Positions 1 to 5,325 of a stretch of DNA of 5,325 nt are shown in pieces. The stretch is from Methylocapsa sp. (GTDB lineage: Bacteria; Pseudomonadota; Alphaproteobacteria; Rhizobiales; Beijerinckiaceae). The translations under genes were made by a program, and so were the position numbers. Numbering within the stretch: the stretch's first letter is position 1; every line of letters starts with the position of its first letter. Below the pieces are notes generated by a model that saw only the letters and a list, made by a program, of their open reading frames with translations, was not told where the DNA came from and searched no databases. The DNA is taken from contig JAFMSB010000147.1 in the NCBI GenBank assembly GCA_017353815.1, forward strand, positions 1-5,325, read 5' to 3'.

Positions 1-1273
1 GACCTCGCTCGTTTCCTTCTCGATCCTCCTTTGGGATCTTTCCGCTAATTTCACCCTGCCTTACACAAAAATTGCGGTTCCCGGCTTTCTCTTTTGGGTT
101 GCTGTGATTTATGCCGGCGTCGGGACTCTTTTCACCCATCTTATCGGCCGTCCCCTCGTCCGCCTTTCTTTCGAGCGCCAGCACTATGAGGCGGACTTCC
201 GCTTTTCGCTTGCCCGGCTGCGCGAATATACCGAGCAGGTCGCGCTGCTTTGGGGCGAATCGACTGAGAAGATGTCGCTCATGGGGCGTTTTGGCTCGAT
301 CGTGAGAAATTATTATGAGATTATCAACTGCCGCAAGAATCTTACCGCCTTCGTTTCGTTTTATGGCCAGCTCAGCCCGATCATCCCCTATGTCGTTGCG
401 GCCCCCTTCTATTTCGCGGGGAAGATCACACTGGGTGTCATGACGCAGACAGCGCGCGCCTTCGCGAGCGTCGATTCGGCCCTGACCTTCTTTATCAATT
501 ATTATGTCTACCTTGCGGACTTCAAATCCGTCCTTGACCGCTTGACATCCTTCGAGCGGGCCATCGAGGACGCCCACATTCCTGCCTTTGCGCCGGCGGA
601 AAGCGTGGACACGCAGGCCGCACGCAAACATCTCGATATTGGCGCGCTCAACATCCGTCTGCCCGATGGCCGCGACATTATCGAAGGCGCGAGCCTGCGG
701 CTCGATGCCCATGAGCCCGTGGTTCTGACGGGGCCGTCGGGCTCGGGCAAATCGACGCTTTTTAGGGCCATCTCCGGCATTTGGCCTTTTGGCGGGGGCG
801 CAATCACTTTGCCAAGGGATGCGAAAGTTCTGCTGCTTCCGCAGCGGCCTTACATTCCGATTGGCACCCTGCGCGCGGCCGTGACCTATCCTGAAAAACC
901 GGAAAGCTACGATGACGAAGCAATCCGCAACGCTTTGCATTCCGCGAAGCTCAAAAATTTTCTCTCGGAGCTCGACTGCGAGGACAATTGGCAACAGCGG
1001 CTTTCGGGCGGCGAGCAGCAACGGCTGGCAATTGCCCGCGCCCTCTTGGCAAAGCCCGACTGGCTCTTCCTCGACGAGGCCACGTCTGCGATGGATGAAG
1101 CGATGGAGTCGGACATCTATGGCGTGCTCGCCTCGAAACTTCCCCGCGCGACAATCGTATCGATTGGCCACCGGGCGAGTCTCGCGCGATTCCACAGGCG
1201 CCATATCGAGATGCAACCCTCGGGCGAAGGAGCATTCGCGCCGGTCGACGCTGCACGCGAGGCGGCCGAATAG
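1..1273 (+). CDS. SbmA/BacA/YddA-type ABC transporter, permease-ATPase fusion (5' end missing)
   Basis: The frame is open from base 2 to the TAG at 1271-1273 and gives 423 visible residues. The GTG at 104 is an internal valine, so the true start lies left of the window; relatives (COG4178) are roughly 550-600 residues, so about a quarter to a third is missing. The visible N-terminal part holds membrane segments (around residues 25-50 and 120-145) flanking a cytoplasmic stretch with the family-typical RLREYTEQVALL. The ATPase domain follows: Walker A GPSGSGKST (residues 244-252), Q-loop glutamine in LPQRPYIPIGTLR (Q281), signature LSGGEQQR (from 334), Walker B WLFLDEATSAMDE (D358, E359) and switch histidine in SIGHR (H390). 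All catalytic residues are intact, so it should be an active inner-membrane half-transporter working as a dimer. Relatives move peptides, cobalamin or unknown cargo; the substrate here cannot be read from sequence. It lies 89 bases upstream of mptG in the same direction, but co-transcription is uncertain. Confidence 0.93.
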   Translation, partial: TSLVSFSILLWDLSANFTLPYTKIAVPGFLFWVAVIYAGVGTLFTHLIGRPLVRLSFERQHYEADFRFSLARLREYTEQVALLWGESTEKMSLMGRFGSIVRNYYEIINCRKNLTAFVSFYGQLSPIIPYVVAAPFYFAGKITLGVMTQTARAFASVDSALTFFINYYVYLADFKSVLDRLTSFERAIEDAHIPAFAPAESVDTQAARKHLDIGALNIRLPDGRDIIEGASLRLDAHEPVVLTGPSGSGKSTLFRAISGIWPFGGGAITLPRDAKVLLLPQRPYIPIGTLRAAVTYPEKPESYDDEAIRNALHSAKLKNFLSELDCEDNWQQRLSGGEQQRLAIARALLAKPDWLFLDEATSAMDEAMESDIYGVLASKLPRATIVSIGHRASLARFHRRHIEMQPSGEGAFAPVDAAREAAE

Positions 1274-1362
1274 GGCGTGCTTCCGCCCCCCCCATAAGGC
1301 TCAGCACAATACAAGATGACGGAGTGCTTCAGTCACATGCGGATCGCGCGGCAAGGCACACC
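1274..1362 (+). other. Intergenic gap between transporter and mptG
   Basis: This 89-base gap is the longest non-coding stretch in the window if mptG begins at 1363. It starts with a weak inverted repeat, GGGCG (1273-1277) with CGCCC (1284-1288), whose right arm runs into eight consecutive C residues (1286-1293). There is no following T-tract, so it is not a credible intrinsic terminator. I see no good -35/-10 pair. The second half (1324-1362) is open in the mptG frame and would be coding if the GTG at 1324 were used. An operon promoter could be here in a form I cannot recognise, or transcription may read through from the transporter gene. Confidence 0.5.
1353..1356 (+). promoter_or_regulatory. 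Ribosome binding site supporting the mptG ATG at 1363
   Basis: AAGG lies 6 bases before the ATG at 1363, a reasonable though short Shine-Dalgarno match. The competing GTG at 1324 has GGAG touching it directly (1321-1323 plus the G of the codon), which is too close to work. This decides the start in favour of 1363. Confidence 0.55.
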
Positions 1363-2334
1363 ATGTTTGATTCCGTCACGGTAACGGCGTCTGCTCGCCT
1401 GCATCTCGGCTTTCTGGACATGAATGGCGGGCTTGGCCGCCGTTTCGGGAGCGTTGGGCTGGCGATCGACCGCCCTGTCACGAAGCTGTCGATCCGGCGC
1501 GCCGCAACCGCCTCGACGCAAGGGATGGAGGTTGCGCGCGCCTCGCGCTATCTTGCCGAATTGACACGCCAACTGGGATTAGAGTCCGCCTATGAGCTCA
1601 CGATTGACAAGACCATTCCAGCTCACGCAGGCTTAGGGTCCGGGACCCAACTTGCGCTCTCTTTGGCGGCCGCGCTGCGCCGCCTCGAGGGTCTCTCGCG
1701 CGGCGACGAAGGAGATCCTCTGGTTTTGCGGCGCGGATGGCGGTCGGGTATCGGCATAGGAGTGTTCGAACGCGGCGGAGTAATTGTCGATGGCGGGCGG
1801 GGGCAACGCACGCGGGTACCGCCCATCATCGCGCGAGTAGAGTTCCCGCCTAAGTGGCGGGTAGTGACTGTGCTTGATCCCGAAATCGAAGGAGTTCATG
1901 GAAGTGCGGAGCAGACCGCATTCGCGGAGCTCGGCGATTCGAGCCCGGCGCAGGCTGCCGAAATCTGCCGGCTCGTCCTCATAAAGGCGTTGCCCGCTCT
2001 GGCGGAAAAGGATATCGCTGCTTTTGGCGATGCTATTGCGCGTATTCAGGAATTCGCCGGAGATTATTTTGCGCCAGCCCAGGGCGGATCCCGCTATTCG
2101 AGCGCGGCCGTGGGCCGGCTCATGAGTGAGCTTCGGCGCCATGGCGCGCATGGCACAGGCCAATCGTCTTGGGGGCCAACAGGCTTTGCGTTCGCCGCGA
2201 GCGCGGAAGAGGCGCAGAGATTATGCGATCTCACCCAAAATATTGCCGCCGCACAGGGGCTCGAGATGCTCATTTGCAAAGGGATCAACCATGGCGCGCT
2301 CGTTGAAGGGGATTTCTTCGCAGCCGTCCGATAA
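1363..2334 (+). CDS. mptG: Beta-ribofuranosylaminobenzene 5'-phosphate synthase (RFAP synthase)
   Basis: The 323-residue protein is a cytoplasmic GHMP-kinase-fold enzyme that condenses PRPP with 4-aminobenzoate, releasing CO2 and pyrophosphate, to make the ribofuranosylaminobenzene phosphate precursor of (dephospho)tetrahydromethanopterin. This is the committed step of that cofactor's synthesis. Visible signatures are the N-terminal strand VTVTASARLHLGFLDMNGG (residues 5-23), typical of this family; the glycine-rich GHMP loop IPAHAGLGSGTQLALSLA (85-102); RSGIGIGVF and GGVIVDGG (127-144); and the C-terminal GHMP motif GQSSWGPTGFAF (266-277). Length fits the family. The ATG at 1363 was chosen because homology begins right after it and it has a spaced AAGG; a GTG at 1324 would add 13 residues without family character. 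It ends 23 bases before mtdB, so the two are probably co-transcribed, putting cofactor synthesis and use in one operon. Confidence 0.92.
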   Translation: MFDSVTVTASARLHLGFLDMNGGLGRRFGSVGLAIDRPVTKLSIRRAATASTQGMEVARASRYLAELTRQLGLESAYELTIDKTIPAHAGLGSGTQLALSLAAALRRLEGLSRGDEGDPLVLRRGWRSGIGIGVFERGGVIVDGGRGQRTRVPPIIARVEFPPKWRVVTVLDPEIEGVHGSAEQTAFAELGDSSPAQAAEICRLVLIKALPALAEKDIAAFGDAIARIQEFAGDYFAPAQGGSRYSSAAVGRLMSELRRHGAHGTGQSSWGPTGFAFAASAEEAQRLCDLTQNIAAAQGLEMLICKGINHGALVEGDFFAAVR

Positions 2335-2344
2335 TTGCGCTCTC

Positions 2345-2350
2345 AAGGGG
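2345..2350 (+). promoter_or_regulatory. Ribosome binding site of mtdB
   Basis: AAGGGG sits 7 bases before the GTG at 2358, in the short gap after mptG. The good match and spacing fix the GTG as the mtdB start, and the second residue onward (AKNILHML) matches known MtdB N-termini. Confidence 0.75.
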
Positions 2351-2357
2351 TAACGAC

Positions 2358-3245
2358 GTGGCCAAGAATATCTTGCACATGCTTAGCTCGCTGAAACACA
2401 TGAGTCCTTTTGACGTGAACATGGCCATCGATGCTGGCTTTGATGCCGTTATCCCCTATTCCGGAGTCACCCTCGAAGACATCGTGCCCCTGGTGCAGGA
2501 TGCGATGTTCTCGCGCTCGCCACGCGACGCGGTGCGTACCGGGATTTTCATCGCCGGCAAGGATGCGGGGCTTGCCCTCGATATGATGGAGAAGGTGCAG
2601 GCCACCTTGCTCAAGCCTTTTGAGATCTCCGCCTTCGCCGATCCGGCAGGTTCCTTTACGACTGCCGCTGCGATGGTGGCCTGCGCGGAAAAGATCCTCA
2701 AAGAAAAAAAGGCTATCGAACTTTCCAAAACCAAAATCGTGATCTTTGGTGCGACCGGAGTTGTCGGTTACGCATCGGGCGTCATCTCCGCGCTGGAAGG
2801 CGCCGAGGTTTATCTTGCGGGCTACGACGGGATCGCGCGCGTGCAGGCCAAAGCCGACGACATGAAGAAAAGATTTGGCGTCCACGTGCATCCCGTTGAC
2901 GCGAGCACCGAAGAAAAAAAGATCGCGGGGCTCGTTGGAATGGATGTCGTCTTTTGTGCCGCGGCAGCAGGAAAACAGATCCTTTCCAAACAGTTCCTCG
3001 CAACGGCCAAATCCCTTGTCCTTGCGGCCGATGTGAACGCCGTGCCGCCGGCCGGCGTCGAAGGCCTCGAACTCAAGGCCGATGGCGTGGCCTTTTTTGG
3101 CCCCGTTTTGGGCCTCGGGCCGCTCGCAATCGGGGATGTGAAATATAAGACGGAGTCCGGCCTCTTTCAGCGCATGGCAAGTTCGGCCCGGGCCGTCAGC
3201 TTCGATTTTCGCGATGCGTTCAATCTCGCGCGCGAGATCGTCTGA
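2358..3245 (+). CDS. mtdB: NAD(P)-dependent methylene-tetrahydromethanopterin dehydrogenase
   Basis: This 295-residue cytoplasmic enzyme oxidises methylene-H4MPT to methenyl-H4MPT with NAD+ or NADP+, the first oxidation after formaldehyde is bound to H4MPT. The sequence closely follows M. extorquens MtdB as I remember it: SLKHMSPFDVNMAIDAGFDA (residues 11-30), VRTGIFIAGKDAGLALDM (59-76), FADPAGSFTTAAAMVA (93-108), a Rossmann dinucleotide loop in IVIFGATGVVGYASG (127-141), ASDVNAVPPAG-like ADVNAVPPAG (224-233) and the C-terminal [10 protein letters not shown] (282-291). These features separate it from MtdA, the NADP-specific paralogue that also uses tetrahydrofolate. Length is normal and the frame is intact. 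The start is GTG, backed by AAGGGG. The 3' end overlaps the ATP-grasp gene by 32 bases, so translation of the two is likely coupled. Confidence 0.96.
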   Translation: MAKNILHMLSSLKHMSPFDVNMAIDAGFDAVIPYSGVTLEDIVPLVQDAMFSRSPRDAVRTGIFIAGKDAGLALDMMEKVQATLLKPFEISAFADPAGSFTTAAAMVACAEKILKEKKAIELSKTKIVIFGATGVVGYASGVISALEGAEVYLAGYDGIARVQAKADDMKKRFGVHVHPVDASTEEKKIAGLVGMDVVFCAAAAGKQILSKQFLATAKSLVLAADVNAVPPAGVEGLELKADGVAFFGPVLGLGPLAIGDVKYKTESGLFQRMASSARAVSFDFRDAFNLAREIV

Positions 3246-4398
3246 GGCGGGCACGCAGGTTCTGATCGTTGCGGCGTCCGTGCGGGCACTGGCGGCGGCG
3301 GCCCGCCGCGCTGGATATCAGCCCCTCGCACTGGATTTCTTTGACGACACAGACACGCGCGAAATTTGTTCCGCAAATGGATGCGCCGAAGGCGGCCTCG
3401 ATCACGGGTTCACCTGGGAAAACCTGATTCCAGCGCTCGATGCGCTTGCCGGGGGCGCTGAGCCTTGCGGTCTCGTCTATGGTGCGGGATTCGAGGACCG
3501 CACCAGTCTTCTTGATTGCCTCGCGCGGCACTGGAGGCTGCTCGGCAACCGGCCAGAGTCCGTCCGGCAGGTAAAAGACCCCGTCCGCTTGGCCTCCCTT
3601 TGCGCGACGCTTAACATCCCGCATCCCGAAACTTGCACCGGGTTTCCTCCAGAGCGGGCGGGGTGGCTCGCCAAGAGAGCGGGCGGCTCGGGCGGGACCC
3701 ACGTCGCTCCGGCGGCGGACATACAGGCAGTGAGTCCCGCAGTTTATTTCCAGCGCTTTGTGGAGGGCGAGCCCGTTTCCGTCCAGTTTCTCGCCGATGG
3801 AGCCAACATTAATGTCATTGGGCTCACCCGCCAATGGACGGCGCCTGCGCCTGGCGAGCCCCACCGTTTCGGCGGCATCATGCGCCCTGCGCGCGTAGCG
3901 CCTCGGTTGGAGCGGCAATTGCGGCAGGCGGCAGCCTCGGTGACGGCAGCCTGCGGACTTCGCGGGCTGAACAGCATCGACTTCCTGGTCATGGACCGGG
4001 CCTATGTGCTTCTCGAAGTCAATCCGCGCCCGGGAGCCGCGCTCGATATTTTCGAAGACGACACGGGCTCTTCGTTTCGTGCCCATATCGATGCCTGCTG
4101 CGGCCATCTGCCCGCCCGGTCATTCGAGTTTCCAGACGCGGCGGCCGCCGCGATCGCCTATGTTCCCGATGGCATTTGCTCATTCATGCCCGAATTCGGC
4201 TGGCCGGATTGGGCTGCGGATCGCTCCAAGCCTGGAAGCCCGTTGCGTTCCCATGATCCCCTGTGCACGATCAAGGCGAAAGCAGCAGATCCGCTCGAAG
4301 CGCATGCGCTCGCCAAGGCTCGGGCCGATTTGCTTCTCGGCCGACTTGCGCATATCCAAGACCAAAATACCGGCAAGAGGGAGGAAGAGATCTCGTGA
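3214..4398 (+). CDS. ATP-grasp ligase-like protein of the H4MPT gene cluster (COG2232/Orf17-like)
   Basis: A 394-residue cytoplasmic ATP-grasp protein whose substrate is unknown. It opens with a Rossmann-like pre-ATP-grasp region, [12 protein letters not shown] (residues 16-27) and [12 protein letters not shown] (39-50), the pattern of COG2232 proteins. The ATP-grasp core follows: lysine and glycine-rich loop [14 protein letters not shown] (151-164), [13 protein letters not shown] (178-190), GLNSIDFL (251-258) and the metal-ligand motif [13 protein letters not shown] (266-278). The tail, [15 protein letters not shown] (330-344) and [10 protein letters not shown] (348-357), is also typical of the group. 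Catalytic residues appear intact, so it should form an acyl phosphate and ligate an amine or other nucleophile. Its position between mtdB and mch suggests H4MPT or methanofuran-analogue maturation; this is inference. The ATG at 3214 lacks a clear Shine-Dalgarno site, but the next canonical start (GTG 3280) would delete the first beta-strand, so coupling to mtdB translation is likely. It corresponds to the protein called Orf17 in methylotroph literature, as far as I recall. Confidence 0.85.
   Translation: MRSISRARSSEAGTQVLIVAASVRALAAAARRAGYQPLALDFFDDTDTREICSANGCAEGGLDHGFTWENLIPALDALAGGAEPCGLVYGAGFEDRTSLLDCLARHWRLLGNRPESVRQVKDPVRLASLCATLNIPHPETCTGFPPERAGWLAKRAGGSGGTHVAPAADIQAVSPAVYFQRFVEGEPVSVQFLADGANINVIGLTRQWTAPAPGEPHRFGGIMRPARVAPRLERQLRQAAASVTAACGLRGLNSIDFLVMDRAYVLLEVNPRPGAALDIFEDDTGSSFRAHIDACCGHLPARSFEFPDAAAAAIAYVPDGICSFMPEFGWPDWAADRSKPGSPLRSHDPLCTIKAKAADPLEAHALAKARADLLLGRLAHIQDQNTGKREEEIS
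3223..3238 (+). repeat. Perfect 16-base palindrome in the mtdB/ATP-grasp overlap
   Basis: ATCTCGCGCGCGAGAT reads the same on both strands. It lies inside both reading frames, 9 bases after the A of the ATP-grasp start codon and just before the mtdB stop. As RNA it can fold into a 6-bp stem with a CGCG loop. In GC-rich coding DNA such palindromes arise by chance, so function is uncertain. Confidence 0.6.
4379..4384 (+). promoter_or_regulatory. Ribosome binding site of mch
   Basis: GGGAGG, within a purine-rich run from 4375 to 4390, lies 10 bases before the GTG at 4395 and inside the last codons of the ATP-grasp gene. It supports GTG 4395 over the in-frame ATG at 4410, which would be 25 bases away. 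Confidence 0.7.
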
Positions 4399-5325
4399 AT
4401 ACCGCCGATATGAGCATCAACACCTTGGCGGGAGAAGCTGTTGACCGTCTCGTCGCGAATGCTGGCAGGCTGCGCGTGAAAGTGACCAAGGGCCAGAATG
4501 GCGAGACAATCATCGACGCGGGCAAGGACGCCGCGGGAGGCATTGAAGCGGGCATCGCGATTGCCGAAATCTGCCTTGGCGGGCTTGGGACTATCGGCCT
4601 TGCCCCGACCGGCTCCGGATCAAAATGGCCTTACGAGCTCTGCGTGCGAAGCTGCGATCCGGTAACTGCTTGCCTGGCCAGCCAATACGCGGGCTGGGCG
4701 CTTTCGCATGGCGAGGGCAAATCGAAATTTTTTTCGCTCGGCTCGGGCCCCGGCCGGGCGCTCGCGCGCAGGGAGCCCTTGTTCGAGGAGCTAAAATACC
4801 GCGACAGCGCCTCGCGTGCCGTTCTCGTCCTTGAGTCGGACCGGCCGCCGCCGCCCGAAGTCACCGAAAAGGTTGCGCGCGATTGCGGCGTCAAGCCAGA
4901 AGCCGTCAGCTTCATCTTCGCCCCGACCCAGAGCCTTGCGGGCAGCGTGCAGGTCGTGGCGCGGGTTTTGGAAGTCGCGCTGCACAAAACACATGAACTC
5001 AAATTCCCGCTTTCCTGCGTCGTTGATGGCGTGGCCTCGGCACCGCTTGCGCCGCCTCATCCCGATTTCATACAAGCAATGGGCCGCACCAATGATGCCA
5101 TCATCTACGGCGGCCAAGCGCATCTGTTCGTAACCGGCCCGGCAGCCGCAGCGCGGGAGCTTGCCGAGAAGCTTCCAAGCGTGACGTCAAAGGATTACGG
5201 CCAGACCTTCGCGAATATCTTCAAACAAAATAAGGGCGACTTCTATTCGATCGATCCCATGCTGTTCAGCCCCGCGCGGGCGATTGTGACCGCGATCGAA
5301 GCCGGCGAAAGTTTTGAGCGTGGAA
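4395..5325 (+). CDS. mch: Methenyltetrahydromethanopterin cyclohydrolase (3' end missing)
   Basis: The frame from GTG 4395 stays open to the right edge and gives 310 residues. The family is about 320 residues, so only the last few are missing. Mch is a cytoplasmic enzyme that hydrolyses methenyl-H4MPT to N5-formyl-H4MPT, directly after the MtdB step, before formyl transfer to the methanofuran analogue. Family hallmarks are [17 protein letters not shown] (about residues 68-84), [16 protein letters not shown] (86-101), [28 protein letters not shown] (196-206), [17 protein letters not shown] (209-225), [13 protein letters not shown] (228-240) and, near the end, [14 protein letters not shown] (281-294). 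The start codon shares the GTGA overlap with the upstream ATP-grasp stop (4395-4398), a classic translational coupling arrangement, and has a strong GGGAGG site. An ATG at 4410 is the less likely alternative. No frameshift was found on reading through the whole frame. Confidence 0.96.
   Translation, partial: MNTADMSINTLAGEAVDRLVANAGRLRVKVTKGQNGETIIDAGKDAAGGIEAGIAIAEICLGGLGTIGLAPTGSGSKWPYELCVRSCDPVTACLASQYAGWALSHGEGKSKFFSLGSGPGRALARREPLFEELKYRDSASRAVLVLESDRPPPPEVTEKVARDCGVKPEAVSFIFAPTQSLAGSVQVVARVLEVALHKTHELKFPLSCVVDGVASAPLAPPHPDFIQAMGRTNDAIIYGGQAHLFVTGPAAAARELAEKLPSVTSKDYGQTFANIFKQNKGDFYSIDPMLFSPARAIVTAIEAGESFERG

Noticed and set aside
542..547. TTGACA as a possible -35 promoter element
   Set aside because: It lies inside the transporter coding region and has no -10-like sequence at a suitable distance.
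1273..1288. Intrinsic terminator after the transporter gene
   Set aside because: Only a 5-bp stem, followed by C residues rather than a T-tract.
1324..1362. Thirteen-residue N-terminal extension of mptG from GTG 1324
   Set aside because: The GGAG is directly against the GTG, and the added residues do not resemble the family; homology begins just after ATG 1363.
2343..3254. A 303-codon open frame on the minus strand covering all of mtdB
   Set aside because: It mirrors the mtdB gene, and its translation is rich in His, Arg and Gly without any recognisable domain. High GC third positions in mtdB remove stops from the opposite strand, so it is a shadow frame.
3220..4107. A 295-codon minus-strand open frame opposite the ATP-grasp gene
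   Set aside because: Same artefact of GC-rich coding; arginine-rich, no domain pattern, and it lies opposite a gene with clear conserved motifs.
4625..4834. Small plus-strand open frame within mch
   Set aside because: It lies in another frame inside mch, whose own frame carries strong family motifs across the same bases.

Overview
The window is a compact, same-strand gene block of the archaeal-type, tetrahydromethanopterin (H4MPT)-linked C1 pathway, as found in methylotrophic and methanotrophic bacteria. High GC content, alphaproteobacterial-style overlapping genes and an MtdB-type dehydrogenase closely resembling my recollection of the Methylobacterium extorquens protein point to an alphaproteobacterium, probably a Rhizobiales methylotroph or methanotroph (Methylocystaceae/Beijerinckiaceae-like). 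That placement is inferred from protein resemblance; no 16S gene or particulate/soluble methane monooxygenase gene is present to settle it.

Layout, all on the + strand: (1) positions 1-1273, the C-terminal part of an SbmA/BacA/YddA-type ABC exporter-fold transporter (membrane domain fused to ATPase), cut by the left edge; (2) a gap of about 90 bases with no convincing promoter or terminator; (3) 1363-2334, beta-ribofuranosylaminobenzene 5'-phosphate synthase (mptG), the committed step of methanopterin synthesis; (4) 2358-3245, mtdB, methylene-H4MPT dehydrogenase; (5) 3214-4398, an ATP-grasp ligase-like protein of unknown substrate (COG2232/'Orf17'-like), overlapping mtdB by 32 bases; (6) 4395 to the right edge, mch, methenyl-H4MPT cyclohydrolase, overlapping the ATP-grasp gene by 4 bases and missing only its last few residues.

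Together, mptG helps make the cofactor, while MtdB and Mch carry out two successive steps of formaldehyde oxidation on it (methylene- to methenyl- to formyl-H4MPT). The ATP-grasp protein sits between the two catabolic enzymes and is translationally linked to both, so it probably acts in cofactor maturation, for example as an amide-bond-forming ligase. It is the least understood and most interesting gene here. The window otherwise matches a known pathway; I do not see a wholly new system, CRISPR array, mobile element or RNA gene.
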